DNA from: Gammaproteobacteria bacterium
Lineage (GTDB): Bacteria > Pseudomonadota > Gammaproteobacteria > Pseudomonadales > Pseudohongiellaceae
Reading direction: 5' to 3'
DNA: 35,513 nucleotides
NCBI GenBank assembly: GCA_024639905.1
Contig: JAHEGE010000011.1
Coordinates: forward strand, 1 to 35,513
The notes beneath the pieces are model-generated. The model did no database searches and was not told the origin of the DNA. It saw nothing but the letters and a program-made list of their open reading frames with translations. The position numbers and the translations under genes are program-made. The number at the start of each line of letters is the position of its first letter. The first letter of the stretch is position 1. Shown one piece after another: positions 25,441 through 32,795 of the stretch.

Positions 25441-26766
25441 GTGAGTAGAACACTCTATTGGCTTGGCAATGATTTGCGGCTCGACGATAACGCGGCACTG
25501 CTCGCCGCCGCGCAGTCCGAGACGCTGCTGATCTGCTATTGCATAGAACCGCGCTGGTTTAGCCAATATCGCTACCACACGGCGTCACTGGGCCCGCACC
25601 GTTGGCAATTTATCAAACAGAGTCTCGCCGACTTGCAGAAGTCGCTGAGACAATACGATCAAGGCATCGTCTTCGTCATCGGCGCGCCACAAGACGCCCT
25701 GCCCGCGCTCGTTGAAGCCCAGGCTATCGACAGAATCGTGCGCAGTTACAGTGTAGGCGTCGACGAACAGCGTTCGCTTGCAGCAGTAAGAGAACGCTGC
25801 CCACGCCTCGAAGTCATCGAATGCGACACCCAAACGCTCTTCGATCGCGAATTGCTCGCAGGCCCAGCGTCACCTCTGCCTAGCCTAAGCAGCTTTTCAA
25901 AATTCCGTAAGCTGGCAGAGCGGCAGAAAATTGCGCTGCCTCTGTCTGCGCCTGCGCAGTTACCACCACCGCCTGCAAACCTCGCACGCGAGTCCCTGCA
26001 ACAACCAATACCCGACCTAAGCGGCTATGAGTCAACTCCCTGCCCTTACACCGGAGGAGAAACCGCAGCACGCGAACACCTGCAAGCGTATTTCGCTGGG
26101 CAACACGCGAGCACCTACAAGCTCACGCGAAACGCGCTCGACGGCCACTCGCTGTCTTCAAAATTTTCTCCTTGGCTCAGCAACGGCAGCCTGTCAGTGC
26201 GCCGGGCGCTGGCTGAGATCAAGCAATATGAAGGGCAGCACGGGGCCAACGACTCGACCTACTGGCTCTATATTGAGATGCTCTGGCGCGAATTCTTCCA
26301 ATGGCTCGCGGCAGACGTCGGCACCGCGCTATTCGCCGCGAAGGGCATTAACCGCTGTGCAGGCACGCGCTGTTTCTATCCAGAACGCTTTGAGAAATGG
26401 TGTCAGGGCACAACTCCCTACCCGATCGTCAATGCCTGCATGCAGCAGTTGAGGCAGACGGGATTCTTGTCAAACCGCGGCCGCCAGATCGCCGCAAGTT
26501 GCCTCGTCAATGAGCTAGACATGGATTGGCGTTACGGCGCGGCCTGGTTCGAGCATCAGCTCGTGGATTTCGACGTGGCGTCGAACTGGGGCAATTGGCA
26601 GTACATCGCAGGCGTAGGCGTTGATCCTCGCGGTGGTAGGCACTTCAACCTCAGCAAACAAGCCGAGCTATTTGATCAAGATGGGGCCTATGTCGAACGC
26701 TGGTCGCCCGGTCCGGTACTCGAGAACCTCGACACCCGCGACGCAGCAGATTGGCCACTTGGCTGA
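25441..26766 (+). CDS. DASH-type cryptochrome/photolyase
   Basis: FAD-binding blue-light protein of the photolyase/cryptochrome family, 441 aa. The N-terminal alpha/beta domain starts TLYWLGNDLRLDDNAAL. The C-terminal FAD domain has YKLTRNALDGHSLSSKFSPWLSNGSLS-type sequence, then STYWLYIEMLWREFF and, near the end, WGNWQYIAGVG and RHFNLSKQ, the patterns of CRY-DASH rather than class I CPD photolyases. DASH proteins repair cyclobutane dimers in single-stranded or looped DNA and may act as light sensors. Translation starts at a GTG preceded by CGGAAG, 15 bp after the propeller gene. The stop is 6 bp from the end of the convergent RNase J-like gene. Confidence 0.9.
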   Translation: MSRTLYWLGNDLRLDDNAALLAAAQSETLLICYCIEPRWFSQYRYHTASLGPHRWQFIKQSLADLQKSLRQYDQGIVFVIGAPQDALPALVEAQAIDRIVRSYSVGVDEQRSLAAVRERCPRLEVIECDTQTLFDRELLAGPASPLPSLSSFSKFRKLAERQKIALPLSAPAQLPPPPANLARESLQQPIPDLSGYESTPCPYTGGETAAREHLQAYFAGQHASTYKLTRNALDGHSLSSKFSPWLSNGSLSVRRALAEIKQYEGQHGANDSTYWLYIEMLWREFFQWLAADVGTALFAAKGINRCAGTRCFYPERFEKWCQGTTPYPIVNACMQQLRQTGFLSNRGRQIAASCLVNELDMDWRYGAAWFEHQLVDFDVASNWGNWQYIAGVGVDPRGGRHFNLSKQAELFDQDGAYVERWSPGPVLENLDTRDAADWPLG

Positions 26767-26772
26767 GGGGAG

Positions 26773-28131
26773 TCAGACCTTCTCCAGCTTACGCTTGCGT
26801 TCGTCGTACCAAAGGCGGCCTACGGGCACCGCCGAACGCTTCACCTTGTCGACGACCAGATCGAATAAATCTCCGTTCTGCCCGCGCAGCTGCACCGGCA
26901 CGCCACAGTGTTCGGCAATTGCCGCATTAGCCTCCATATGCATCGCCTCGCCGTGCACGGGTACCGCTACGCGCGGCCGAATCCATCGGTACATTTGTTC
27001 TAACTCTTCTCTGCAAGGATGCCCCGTTGCATGAATCGGCATGCCGTCAAACGCGCCTTGGGTCACGCGTATGCCACGTGCCTCGAACATAGCGACAAGA
27101 CTCGCGACCTCGATCTCATTACCGGGAATCACCTTGGAGCTAAATATGACGTGGTCTCCTGCCGCCAAACTGACGTCGGGGTGACTGTCTTGGGCAAGCC
27201 GATAGAGTGCTGCGCCTACCTCGCCCTGGCTACCCGTCGCCATGGCGAGCACGTCCTCGGGGGGCATGTAGCCTAAGTGGCTAGAGTCCACTAGAGTAAA
27301 GTTCTCGTCGAGGTATCCGGCGCTGCGCGCGCACCCCACCATATTTACCAGCGAACGACCAAGCAAACCAATATAGCGATTAGCCACATGAGCGACATTA
27401 CCGATGGTTTGCAGGCGCGCAACATTACTTGAGAAACACGCAATAACCACGCGCCCTTCGCTAGCATTAACCGCGGCGAGCAAGCCATCGAAAAGCGTCG
27501 ATTCCGACACGGAGCTGCCAGTGGACGGGGCGTTAGTCGAATCACAAATGATTGTGCCTACACCCGCGTCTCCAAGTCGCTGGAACAGTGCAGGCTGAAT
27601 GGCAGCGCCTGTGACCGGCGCCGAATCTAGTTTCCAATCGGCTGTATGAAAGATGTTCCCCGCAGGGGTGTCGATTAACAGGCCGTTAGTCTCTGGCGTG
27701 GAGTGGGTTATGGGGATCCACGTGACTTTAAAAGGCCCAATCTCGACCGTCTCACCGGGATGCACGGTGACTAGCGGCGGGTTGATACCAGCCTGCGCAA
27801 ACTTACGCGACAGCACGGCGCGGGTAAAAGGCGTGGTGTAGATTGGGCAGCGCAGCTGGTCCCAAAGATGCGCGAGAGCCCCGATGTGATCTTCGTGTGC
27901 ATGGGTCGCTATGATCCCAACGAGAGATTCATGCCGATTGGCAATAAACAGCGGGTCAGGCATCTCAACGCGATTGCCCGTGCGAGTGTGCATCGAGTCT
28001 TCGAACGTAATCCCGCAGTCGACCATTAACCAACTGCCATTGTGCCCAAACAGGTTGAGGTTCATGCCGATCTCACCGCAGCCCCCAAGTGGGACGAACC
28101 AGAGGTCTTTAGGGGATGGAATCAGGGACAT
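26773..28131 (-). CDS. RNase J-like beta-CASP metallo-beta-lactamase (short form, 452 aa)
   Basis: Probable ribonuclease of the metallo-beta-lactamase/beta-CASP superfamily. The Zn motif H77-A-H79-E-D81-H82 is intact, followed by ITHSTPETN, IFHTADWKLD (motif 4 region) and, in the C-terminal part, HATGHPCREEL and VPVHGEAMHM, the typical RNase J motifs. RNase J degrades and processes mRNA 5'-to-3' and endonucleolytically. At 452 aa it is about 100 shorter than Bacillus RNase J and appears to lack the C-terminal domain needed for dimerisation there. A monocistronic position between convergent and unrelated genes gives no clue. Ribosome binding site is weak. It may be RNase J proper or another RNA-processing member. 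Confidence 0.85.
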   Translation of the reverse strand: MSLIPSPKDLWFVPLGGCGEIGMNLNLFGHNGSWLMVDCGITFEDSMHTRTGNRVEMPDPLFIANRHESLVGIIATHAHEDHIGALAHLWDQLRCPIYTTPFTRAVLSRKFAQAGINPPLVTVHPGETVEIGPFKVTWIPITHSTPETNGLLIDTPAGNIFHTADWKLDSAPVTGAAIQPALFQRLGDAGVGTIICDSTNAPSTGSSVSESTLFDGLLAAVNASEGRVVIACFSSNVARLQTIGNVAHVANRYIGLLGRSLVNMVGCARSAGYLDENFTLVDSSHLGYMPPEDVLAMATGSQGEVGAALYRLAQDSHPDVSLAAGDHVIFSSKVIPGNEIEVASLVAMFEARGIRVTQGAFDGMPIHATGHPCREELEQMYRWIRPRVAVPVHGEAMHMEANAAIAEHCGVPVQLRGQNGDLFDLVVDKVKRSAVPVGRLWYDERKRKLEKV

Positions 28132-28227
28132 GCGGGCTCTGTCGTGTATCGTTGAAACGAAGGGGGCCTATTCTAACAGCTTCCAAGAGATTTCGGAGAG
28201 GTCCGCCTTGCTACGAAGACGGTCGGC

Positions 28228-28263
28228 AAAAAAGAGGCCGGCACGCTATTCGCTTGCCGGCCT
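28228..28263 (-). terminator. Intrinsic terminator of the carbonic anhydrase-SulP operon
   Basis: On the minus strand a 9-bp perfect stem (AGGCCGGCA at 28235-28243 with TGCCGGCCT at 28255-28263) is followed by CTTTTTT. It lies about 90 bp beyond the SulP stop. Confidence 0.85.
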
Positions 28264-28351
28264 TTCAAGGGTAGTGTGGGCAGGATGCCGAGTCTCGCCG
28301 ACGCTGCCCGAGCTTACTACTACGAGTTAACGCTTTTGCTGGTGCTTGCGA

Positions 28352-30016
28352 CTACGTCGCGCTCACCACAGGCTGCTCAGAAGAGTCGCCGTGATCTGGC
28401 GACCCTTCGATATACGCTACCGCCGCACGAATCGCTTCGATGCGCGTAGTAAAGTAGTTGTCGTCTTTCAGACAGCAGTCGGCACTGAGGCCGGTCAGCA
28501 CCGCCCTCACACTGTCATTCATGCCCGAGATAAAGACTTTCTTACCCGCAGAATCAGCGTCGCAGCCTATCGTTTCTACAGCTCGTGCCGCGGAGACGTC
28601 AACAAAGGGCACCGAGCTAAAGTCGAGGATGAGCGCCTGCCCCTTGCCGCGGGAGTTTTCGCGAACCTGATGACCCAAATCTGCCGCCGCGCCGAAGCTT
28701 AAAGGCCCGCCGAAATCGAACAGTGTGATGCGTTTGCCTGCACGCGTGAAGAGCGCTTCTTCTTCTGCAGAATACTCAACTTGGCTCCCCTCGCGAGAAC
28801 CGCCCATGCGTGCCAACTGCGCGTCTGCCATTTGCTTCACGAAGGCAAGCGCGCCCATAACGACACCGGCTGCTACCGCAGTAATGAGATCGACGAAGAC
28901 CGTCAGCACCAACACGATTACCATCAACGCGAGGTCCCAGCGCGGCCCGCGGTGGGCGTTCTTCAAGTAGGACACGTCAATGATGTCGTAGCCCACTTTC
29001 ACGAGAATGCCCGCCAGTACGGCATGAGGAATCTGTGAGGCCAGTGGCGCGAGCACTAGCACGACCGCAAGCAATAAGAGGCTGTGCACGACGCCAGAGA
29101 TCTTGGTCTGGCCGCCTGTGCGAATGTTCACTACCGTGCGCATGGTGGCACCGGCACCGGGTATGCCGCCAAAGAAACCCGCAACCATGTTGCCAAGCCC
29201 CTGGCCGACGAGCTCACGGTTAGAGTTATGCTTGGTACGCGTCATGTTGTCTGCGACCAGTGAAGTAAGCAGGCTGTCTATAGAGCCTAGCAGCGCCAGG
29301 ATGACTGCGGCCTCCATAATAATTAGCAGCGATTCTTGATTGATCGCAGGCACGATGAAGCTGGGTAAGCCTGTAGGAATGCTGCCGAGAATCGGTGCAC
29401 CGGCGATGAACAGGCTCACCACCGTGCCAATAATCAATGCGGCGAGAGGCGGTGGCACTATCTTGCTCCAGCCTTTAGGCCACTTGAACACGATGAGCAG
29501 CGTGAGCAGCGAAATACCCAGCGCGACGAAATTAGGATCCATTACAGCACCAGGAATCGCGGTTAGCGCCGGGATCGTGCCACCGCCTTCCGGTTCATGG
29601 CCGAACATGCGACTGAACTGGAGCGCAATAATGATGCAGCCAATGCCACTCATAAAACCCGACACTACGGGATAAGGCACGAGCCTAATATACTGACCCA
29701 GGCGCAGGACACCGAAGAGTATCTGGAAAACGCCCGCAAGAATTACTGTAGCGAACACCAGCGATGCATCGCCATTGAGCGTGGCATAGACGCCAGCGAA
29801 CACCACGATCATGGGCCCCGTTGGGCCCGAAATTTGGGAGTCAGTGCCACCGAATAGCGCAGCGAAGAAGCCGACGAAGATCGCGCCGTACAAGCCAGCA
29901 ATCGGCCCGGCTCCAGAGGCTTCACCGAACGCCAGCGCGAGAGGCAGGGCAACGACGCCGGCTGTCAGGCCGCCAAAAAGATCGCCACGCAAATTGTCTA
30001 GCCTAAAATTCAACAT
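28352..30016 (-). CDS. SulP-family anion transporter with STAS domain, probably bicarbonate uptake
   Basis: Inner-membrane transporter (554 aa) with ten or more hydrophobic segments: LFGGLTAGVVALPLALAFG at the start, then ISGPTGPMIVVFA and GAGATMRTVVNIRTGG, typical SulP motifs. A C-terminal STAS domain follows (about 440-535; LILDFSSVPFVDVSAARAV). SulP proteins move sulfate, bicarbonate or other anions. The carbonic anhydrase gene just upstream (54 bp, same strand) favours bicarbonate, as in BicA-type uptake; this is inference from context. A CAGGAG site precedes the ATG. The divergent LysR regulator probably controls the pair. Confidence 0.9.
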   Translation of the reverse strand: MLNFRLDNLRGDLFGGLTAGVVALPLALAFGEASGAGPIAGLYGAIFVGFFAALFGGTDSQISGPTGPMIVVFAGVYATLNGDASLVFATVILAGVFQILFGVLRLGQYIRLVPYPVVSGFMSGIGCIIIALQFSRMFGHEPEGGGTIPALTAIPGAVMDPNFVALGISLLTLLIVFKWPKGWSKIVPPPLAALIIGTVVSLFIAGAPILGSIPTGLPSFIVPAINQESLLIIMEAAVILALLGSIDSLLTSLVADNMTRTKHNSNRELVGQGLGNMVAGFFGGIPGAGATMRTVVNIRTGGQTKISGVVHSLLLLAVVLVLAPLASQIPHAVLAGILVKVGYDIIDVSYLKNAHRGPRWDLALMVIVLVLTVFVDLITAVAAGVVMGALAFVKQMADAQLARMGGSREGSQVEYSAEEEALFTRAGKRITLFDFGGPLSFGAAADLGHQVRENSRGKGQALILDFSSVPFVDVSAARAVETIGCDADSAGKKVFISGMNDSVRAVLTGLSADCCLKDDNYFTTRIEAIRAAVAYIEGSPDHGDSSEQPVVSAT

Positions 30017-30070
30017 TGTCTGACTCCTGATGATCTGCCCTGCCGATGCAGGGCAATGGCTGCACTAAAT

Positions 30071-30727
30071 TTACGCGCTCGCTGCCGCCTTGGCTTCGAT
30101 GAGAGACGCATAGCGTTCTTCGATCGACACGAACTCCTGCTGCATTTCATCGTAGGCCGCAACTGTGCCATGTTCGATGTTGTAGACCCAGCCATGCATG
30201 TCCACCTCGCCAGTGCCTAAGCGCGACGCAACTGCCGGATGAGTCCGCAAGTGATCGAGCTGCAGGAGTACATTCTGTTTAGTCACCTGATCGAGCTCGC
30301 TGATGGTCGCCTGCCCTTGCTTCGCCTTCACGATCTCAACTGCAGCGCGCGAATGATCCAACCAGTTTTGAACGTGAGGCAAATCTGCAAGCGCGGCCGT
30401 GTTGAGGGCGCCCTTCATCGCGCCACAGTCGGAGTGGCCACACACCACTATGTGTTTAATGCCCAGCACGGCTATCGCGTATTCGATCGAGGCAGTGACG
30501 CCGCCCGCTGTTTTGGCGTGTGGAGGGACAATATTGCCTGCATTGCGAATAATAAACAGCTCACCTGGCTCGGTCTGAGTGACCAGGTTCGGATCGATAC
30601 GCGAGTCTGCGCAGGTAATGAACAGCACTTCGGGGCTCTGCCCATTGGCGAGGTCGGCGAATAGCGCCTTGCGCTCCTCAAAAGAGGACGACTTGAACTG
30701 TACTAATCCTGAGATCACTTTTTCCAT
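30071..30727 (-). CDS. Beta-carbonic anhydrase
   Basis: Zinc enzyme interconverting CO2 and bicarbonate, 218 aa from the chosen start, the common length. The zinc ligands C39, H98 and C101 (CADSR and CGHSDCGAM) and the Asp41/Arg43 dyad are all present. It is cytoplasmic. ATG 30727 is preferred over 30733 because AAGGAG is eight bases before it but only two before the other. It is first in an operon with the SulP transporter, so it probably supplies or uses bicarbonate moved by it. I give no gene symbol because can and cynT cannot be separated here. Confidence 0.92.
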   Translation of the reverse strand: MEKVISGLVQFKSSSFEERKALFADLANGQSPEVLFITCADSRIDPNLVTQTEPGELFIIRNAGNIVPPHAKTAGGVTASIEYAIAVLGIKHIVVCGHSDCGAMKGALNTAALADLPHVQNWLDHSRAAVEIVKAKQGQATISELDQVTKQNVLLQLDHLRTHPAVASRLGTGEVDMHGWVYNIEHGTVAAYDEMQQEFVSIEERYASLIEAKAAASA

Positions 30728-30769
30728 GGTCATAACTCCTTGATGAATAGGTTGGGCAGTCTGTGATAA

Positions 30770-30784
30770 CTATTTCGATCATAG
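30770..30784. promoter_or_regulatory. Candidate LysR-type T-N11-A site
   Basis: CTAT-ttcgatc-ATAG is a dyad with T-N11-A geometry in the 172-bp space between the carbonic anhydrase and the divergent LysR gene. It would suit binding by that regulator. Short and unproven. Confidence 0.35.
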
Positions 30785-30899
30785 CCAGCCTTGGCCGATA
30801 AGTAATAGCCACATATTCGTAGTTGGAGATAGATTTTTTGAATATAGAGAGTTTTCGGAGTATAAATGGCGCGTATTCGCCTAGGAGGATTGTGCGCTC

Positions 30900-31838
30900 A
30901 TGGACTCTATCGACAAACTCAGCCTAAAACAGATCCGCTACTTCGCATCGATCGCGGAGCACGGCAGTTTTCGCCAAGCCGCGCTAAGACTCAACGTAAC
31001 CCAGCCAACCTTAAGCAACCAAGTCGCTGGCCTCGAGGAGTTATTGGATGTGCAACTCTTCGAGCGTACCCGCAGCGGCACTAGCCTGACGATAGAAGGC
31101 CGCGAGCTGCTCTCCAGTGCGCGCCGCATAATCGAAGAGGCACAAGGTTTCGCGATGCAGGCAGGCTCACTCTCAGGTGGAGGAGCAGGCACCTACAGGT
31201 TAGGCGTTACGCCAACCTTGGGACCCTATTTGCTGCCCCATATCTTGTCTCCTATTCACGCTAAATACACCGACCTGAAGCTCTACGTGCGCGAGGATGC
31301 ACCCAGCGACCTGGAATATGGGCTACTTAATTCGCAGCACGATTTCATCTTGAGCACCCAACCTATCTTGTCGAGCAGCCTAGTTGTCGCGCCACTATTT
31401 CGCGAGCCGCTTAAGCTCGCAATATCGCGCGACCATAAGCTCGCCAATAAGAAGACTATTAACCGCATGGACCTGCTGGGCGAACAGGTACTCACTATCG
31501 GCGAGCACCACCTGTTCCATCGCCAGATCACCGAGCTGTGTGAGAAGGTCGGCGCTGAAGTTCGACGCGACTACGAAGGCACAAGCCTCGATACCCTAAG
31601 GCAGATGGTAGTCATGGGTATGGGTATCGCGTTTTTGCCTGCTCTTTATGCAAAATCAGAGATCCGCGATCAGAAAGAATTGCGCGTAGCCGATGTGGAA
31701 GGGGTGAACGTGCTTCGCAGTCACGCACTGGCATGGCGCAGCACATCGCCTCAGCGGCATTTCTATAAAGAGCTCGCGACTGAGATTCAGTCTATCGTGC
31801 GCGCAACCTTGAGCGAGGTTGTGATACCGATGGGGTAA
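30900..31838 (+). CDS. LysR-family transcription regulator (312 aa)
   Basis: DNA-binding regulator with an N-terminal winged helix-turn-helix (residues about 8-65; LKQIRYFASIAEHGSFRQAAL, NVTQPTLSNQVAGLEELL) and a C-terminal periplasmic-binding-like effector domain (about 95-300). The overall pattern is OxyR/CynR-like; the position beside a carbonic anhydrase and an anion transporter recalls CynR or CO2-responsive LysR regulators, but the effector is unknown. No OxyR-type redox-active Cys pair is visible. AGGAGG lies eleven bases before the ATG, slightly far. It is transcribed away from the carbonic anhydrase operon. Confidence 0.9.
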   Translation: MDSIDKLSLKQIRYFASIAEHGSFRQAALRLNVTQPTLSNQVAGLEELLDVQLFERTRSGTSLTIEGRELLSSARRIIEEAQGFAMQAGSLSGGGAGTYRLGVTPTLGPYLLPHILSPIHAKYTDLKLYVREDAPSDLEYGLLNSQHDFILSTQPILSSSLVVAPLFREPLKLAISRDHKLANKKTINRMDLLGEQVLTIGEHHLFHRQITELCEKVGAEVRRDYEGTSLDTLRQMVVMGMGIAFLPALYAKSEIRDQKELRVADVEGVNVLRSHALAWRSTSPQRHFYKELATEIQSIVRATLSEVVIPMG

Positions 31839-31859
31839 GAGCGCTGCCGCGAGCGTGGC

Positions 31860-32795
31860 TTACGGCGTAACGGTTACCGGCACATAAGCATTCGACCAAC
31901 AGCACTGATTATCGAACTGGCTGTCAGGCGCCTCAAAATTATCGACCCGTAGCCGGAGTATGTAATCTCCCGGTTCTGAGAAAGTCGCCAGAGTCGCCAC
32001 CTCACTCCAGCCGTTAGAACCCGACGAAGCCTCCTCTCCCCTATTCTCTGCACGCTGCTTCCCCGTAACCGCGCCCTGCTCGAACTCCGGCGCTGCCGGC
32101 CCTTGATGCATGATCCATTCAGTACCCAGTGGATACTGCAGCATCTTGTTCTCGGGATAGTCAGCCCGATTGCCACGGTCTTGGATGTGCGCGAGCAAGC
32201 TTACGGGAACACCGACCTTAGCCTTCACCCGAGAAGCATAGATGCCGCCACGGTCTGTCGATTCAGCACCATTTATATCGAAGCGAATGGCAGGATTCAG
32301 CGAACCCAGCGCACTCTCTGAGTGGCTCATTTCATAAGAGCTGGACGTCGCGCGGCCAGGGATGTCGTAGCTGAACCCTCCATGAGCAAGATGCCAAACG
32401 ACTTCCGTGCCTTTCATCTCAACGGGAACGGTGACAGAGAATACACCTCGCTCCTGAATACCGACGAAGCCGCGACGGGTATAGCTTGGAAAGTGCGTCG
32501 GTTGTGCACCATCGAATTGCTGTGGTTCGAGACGATTGTTTGCACCGAGGGGGATATCGACAATTTCTTTCGAATTCTTGTTCGCGAATCCGAAAATCAT
32601 CGTGACCGAGCCATCCTGATTGGCGATCCAACCGTTGAACATCGGTGCGATGGCGTCACCACTCGCTTTACGCGAGGTCAGCGGATAATCACGTAGGTGC
32701 TCAGGCAACTGCGCGCTCGCGGTGCCCGCGGCTATCATCGCTGCGAGCGCAACACCCGCACCAAGTAATGAGACGCGCGTACTCAGTGTTTTCAT
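31860..32795 (-). CDS. Secreted Cys-Cys-Trp protein, translationally coupled to a cytochrome/monooxygenase fusion (311 aa)
   Basis: Paralogue of the 17553-18479 protein. Signal peptide with cleavage near TASAQ. Conserved blocks: GWIANQDGS, DIPLGANN, GAQPTHF, a central ELVWHL-like strand (TEVVWHLAHGG), then a beta-sandwich (ATFSEPGDYILRLRVDNF) and NQCCWSNAY close to the end. C298 and C299 are the only cysteines of the mature protein. The start codon overlaps the stop of the upstream fusion gene (ATGA at 32792-32795) and GGAGG sits just before it, so the two proteins are made together and probably act together. Function unknown; a copper- or haem-handling partner, or a substrate-binding subunit, is possible. 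Confidence 0.82.
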   Translation of the reverse strand: MKTLSTRVSLLGAGVALAAMIAAGTASAQLPEHLRDYPLTSRKASGDAIAPMFNGWIANQDGSVTMIFGFANKNSKEIVDIPLGANNRLEPQQFDGAQPTHFPSYTRRGFVGIQERGVFSVTVPVEMKGTEVVWHLAHGGFSYDIPGRATSSSYEMSHSESALGSLNPAIRFDINGAESTDRGGIYASRVKAKVGVPVSLLAHIQDRGNRADYPENKMLQYPLGTEWIMHQGPAAPEFEQGAVTGKQRAENRGEEASSGSNGWSEVATLATFSEPGDYILRLRVDNFEAPDSQFDNQCCWSNAYVPVTVTP

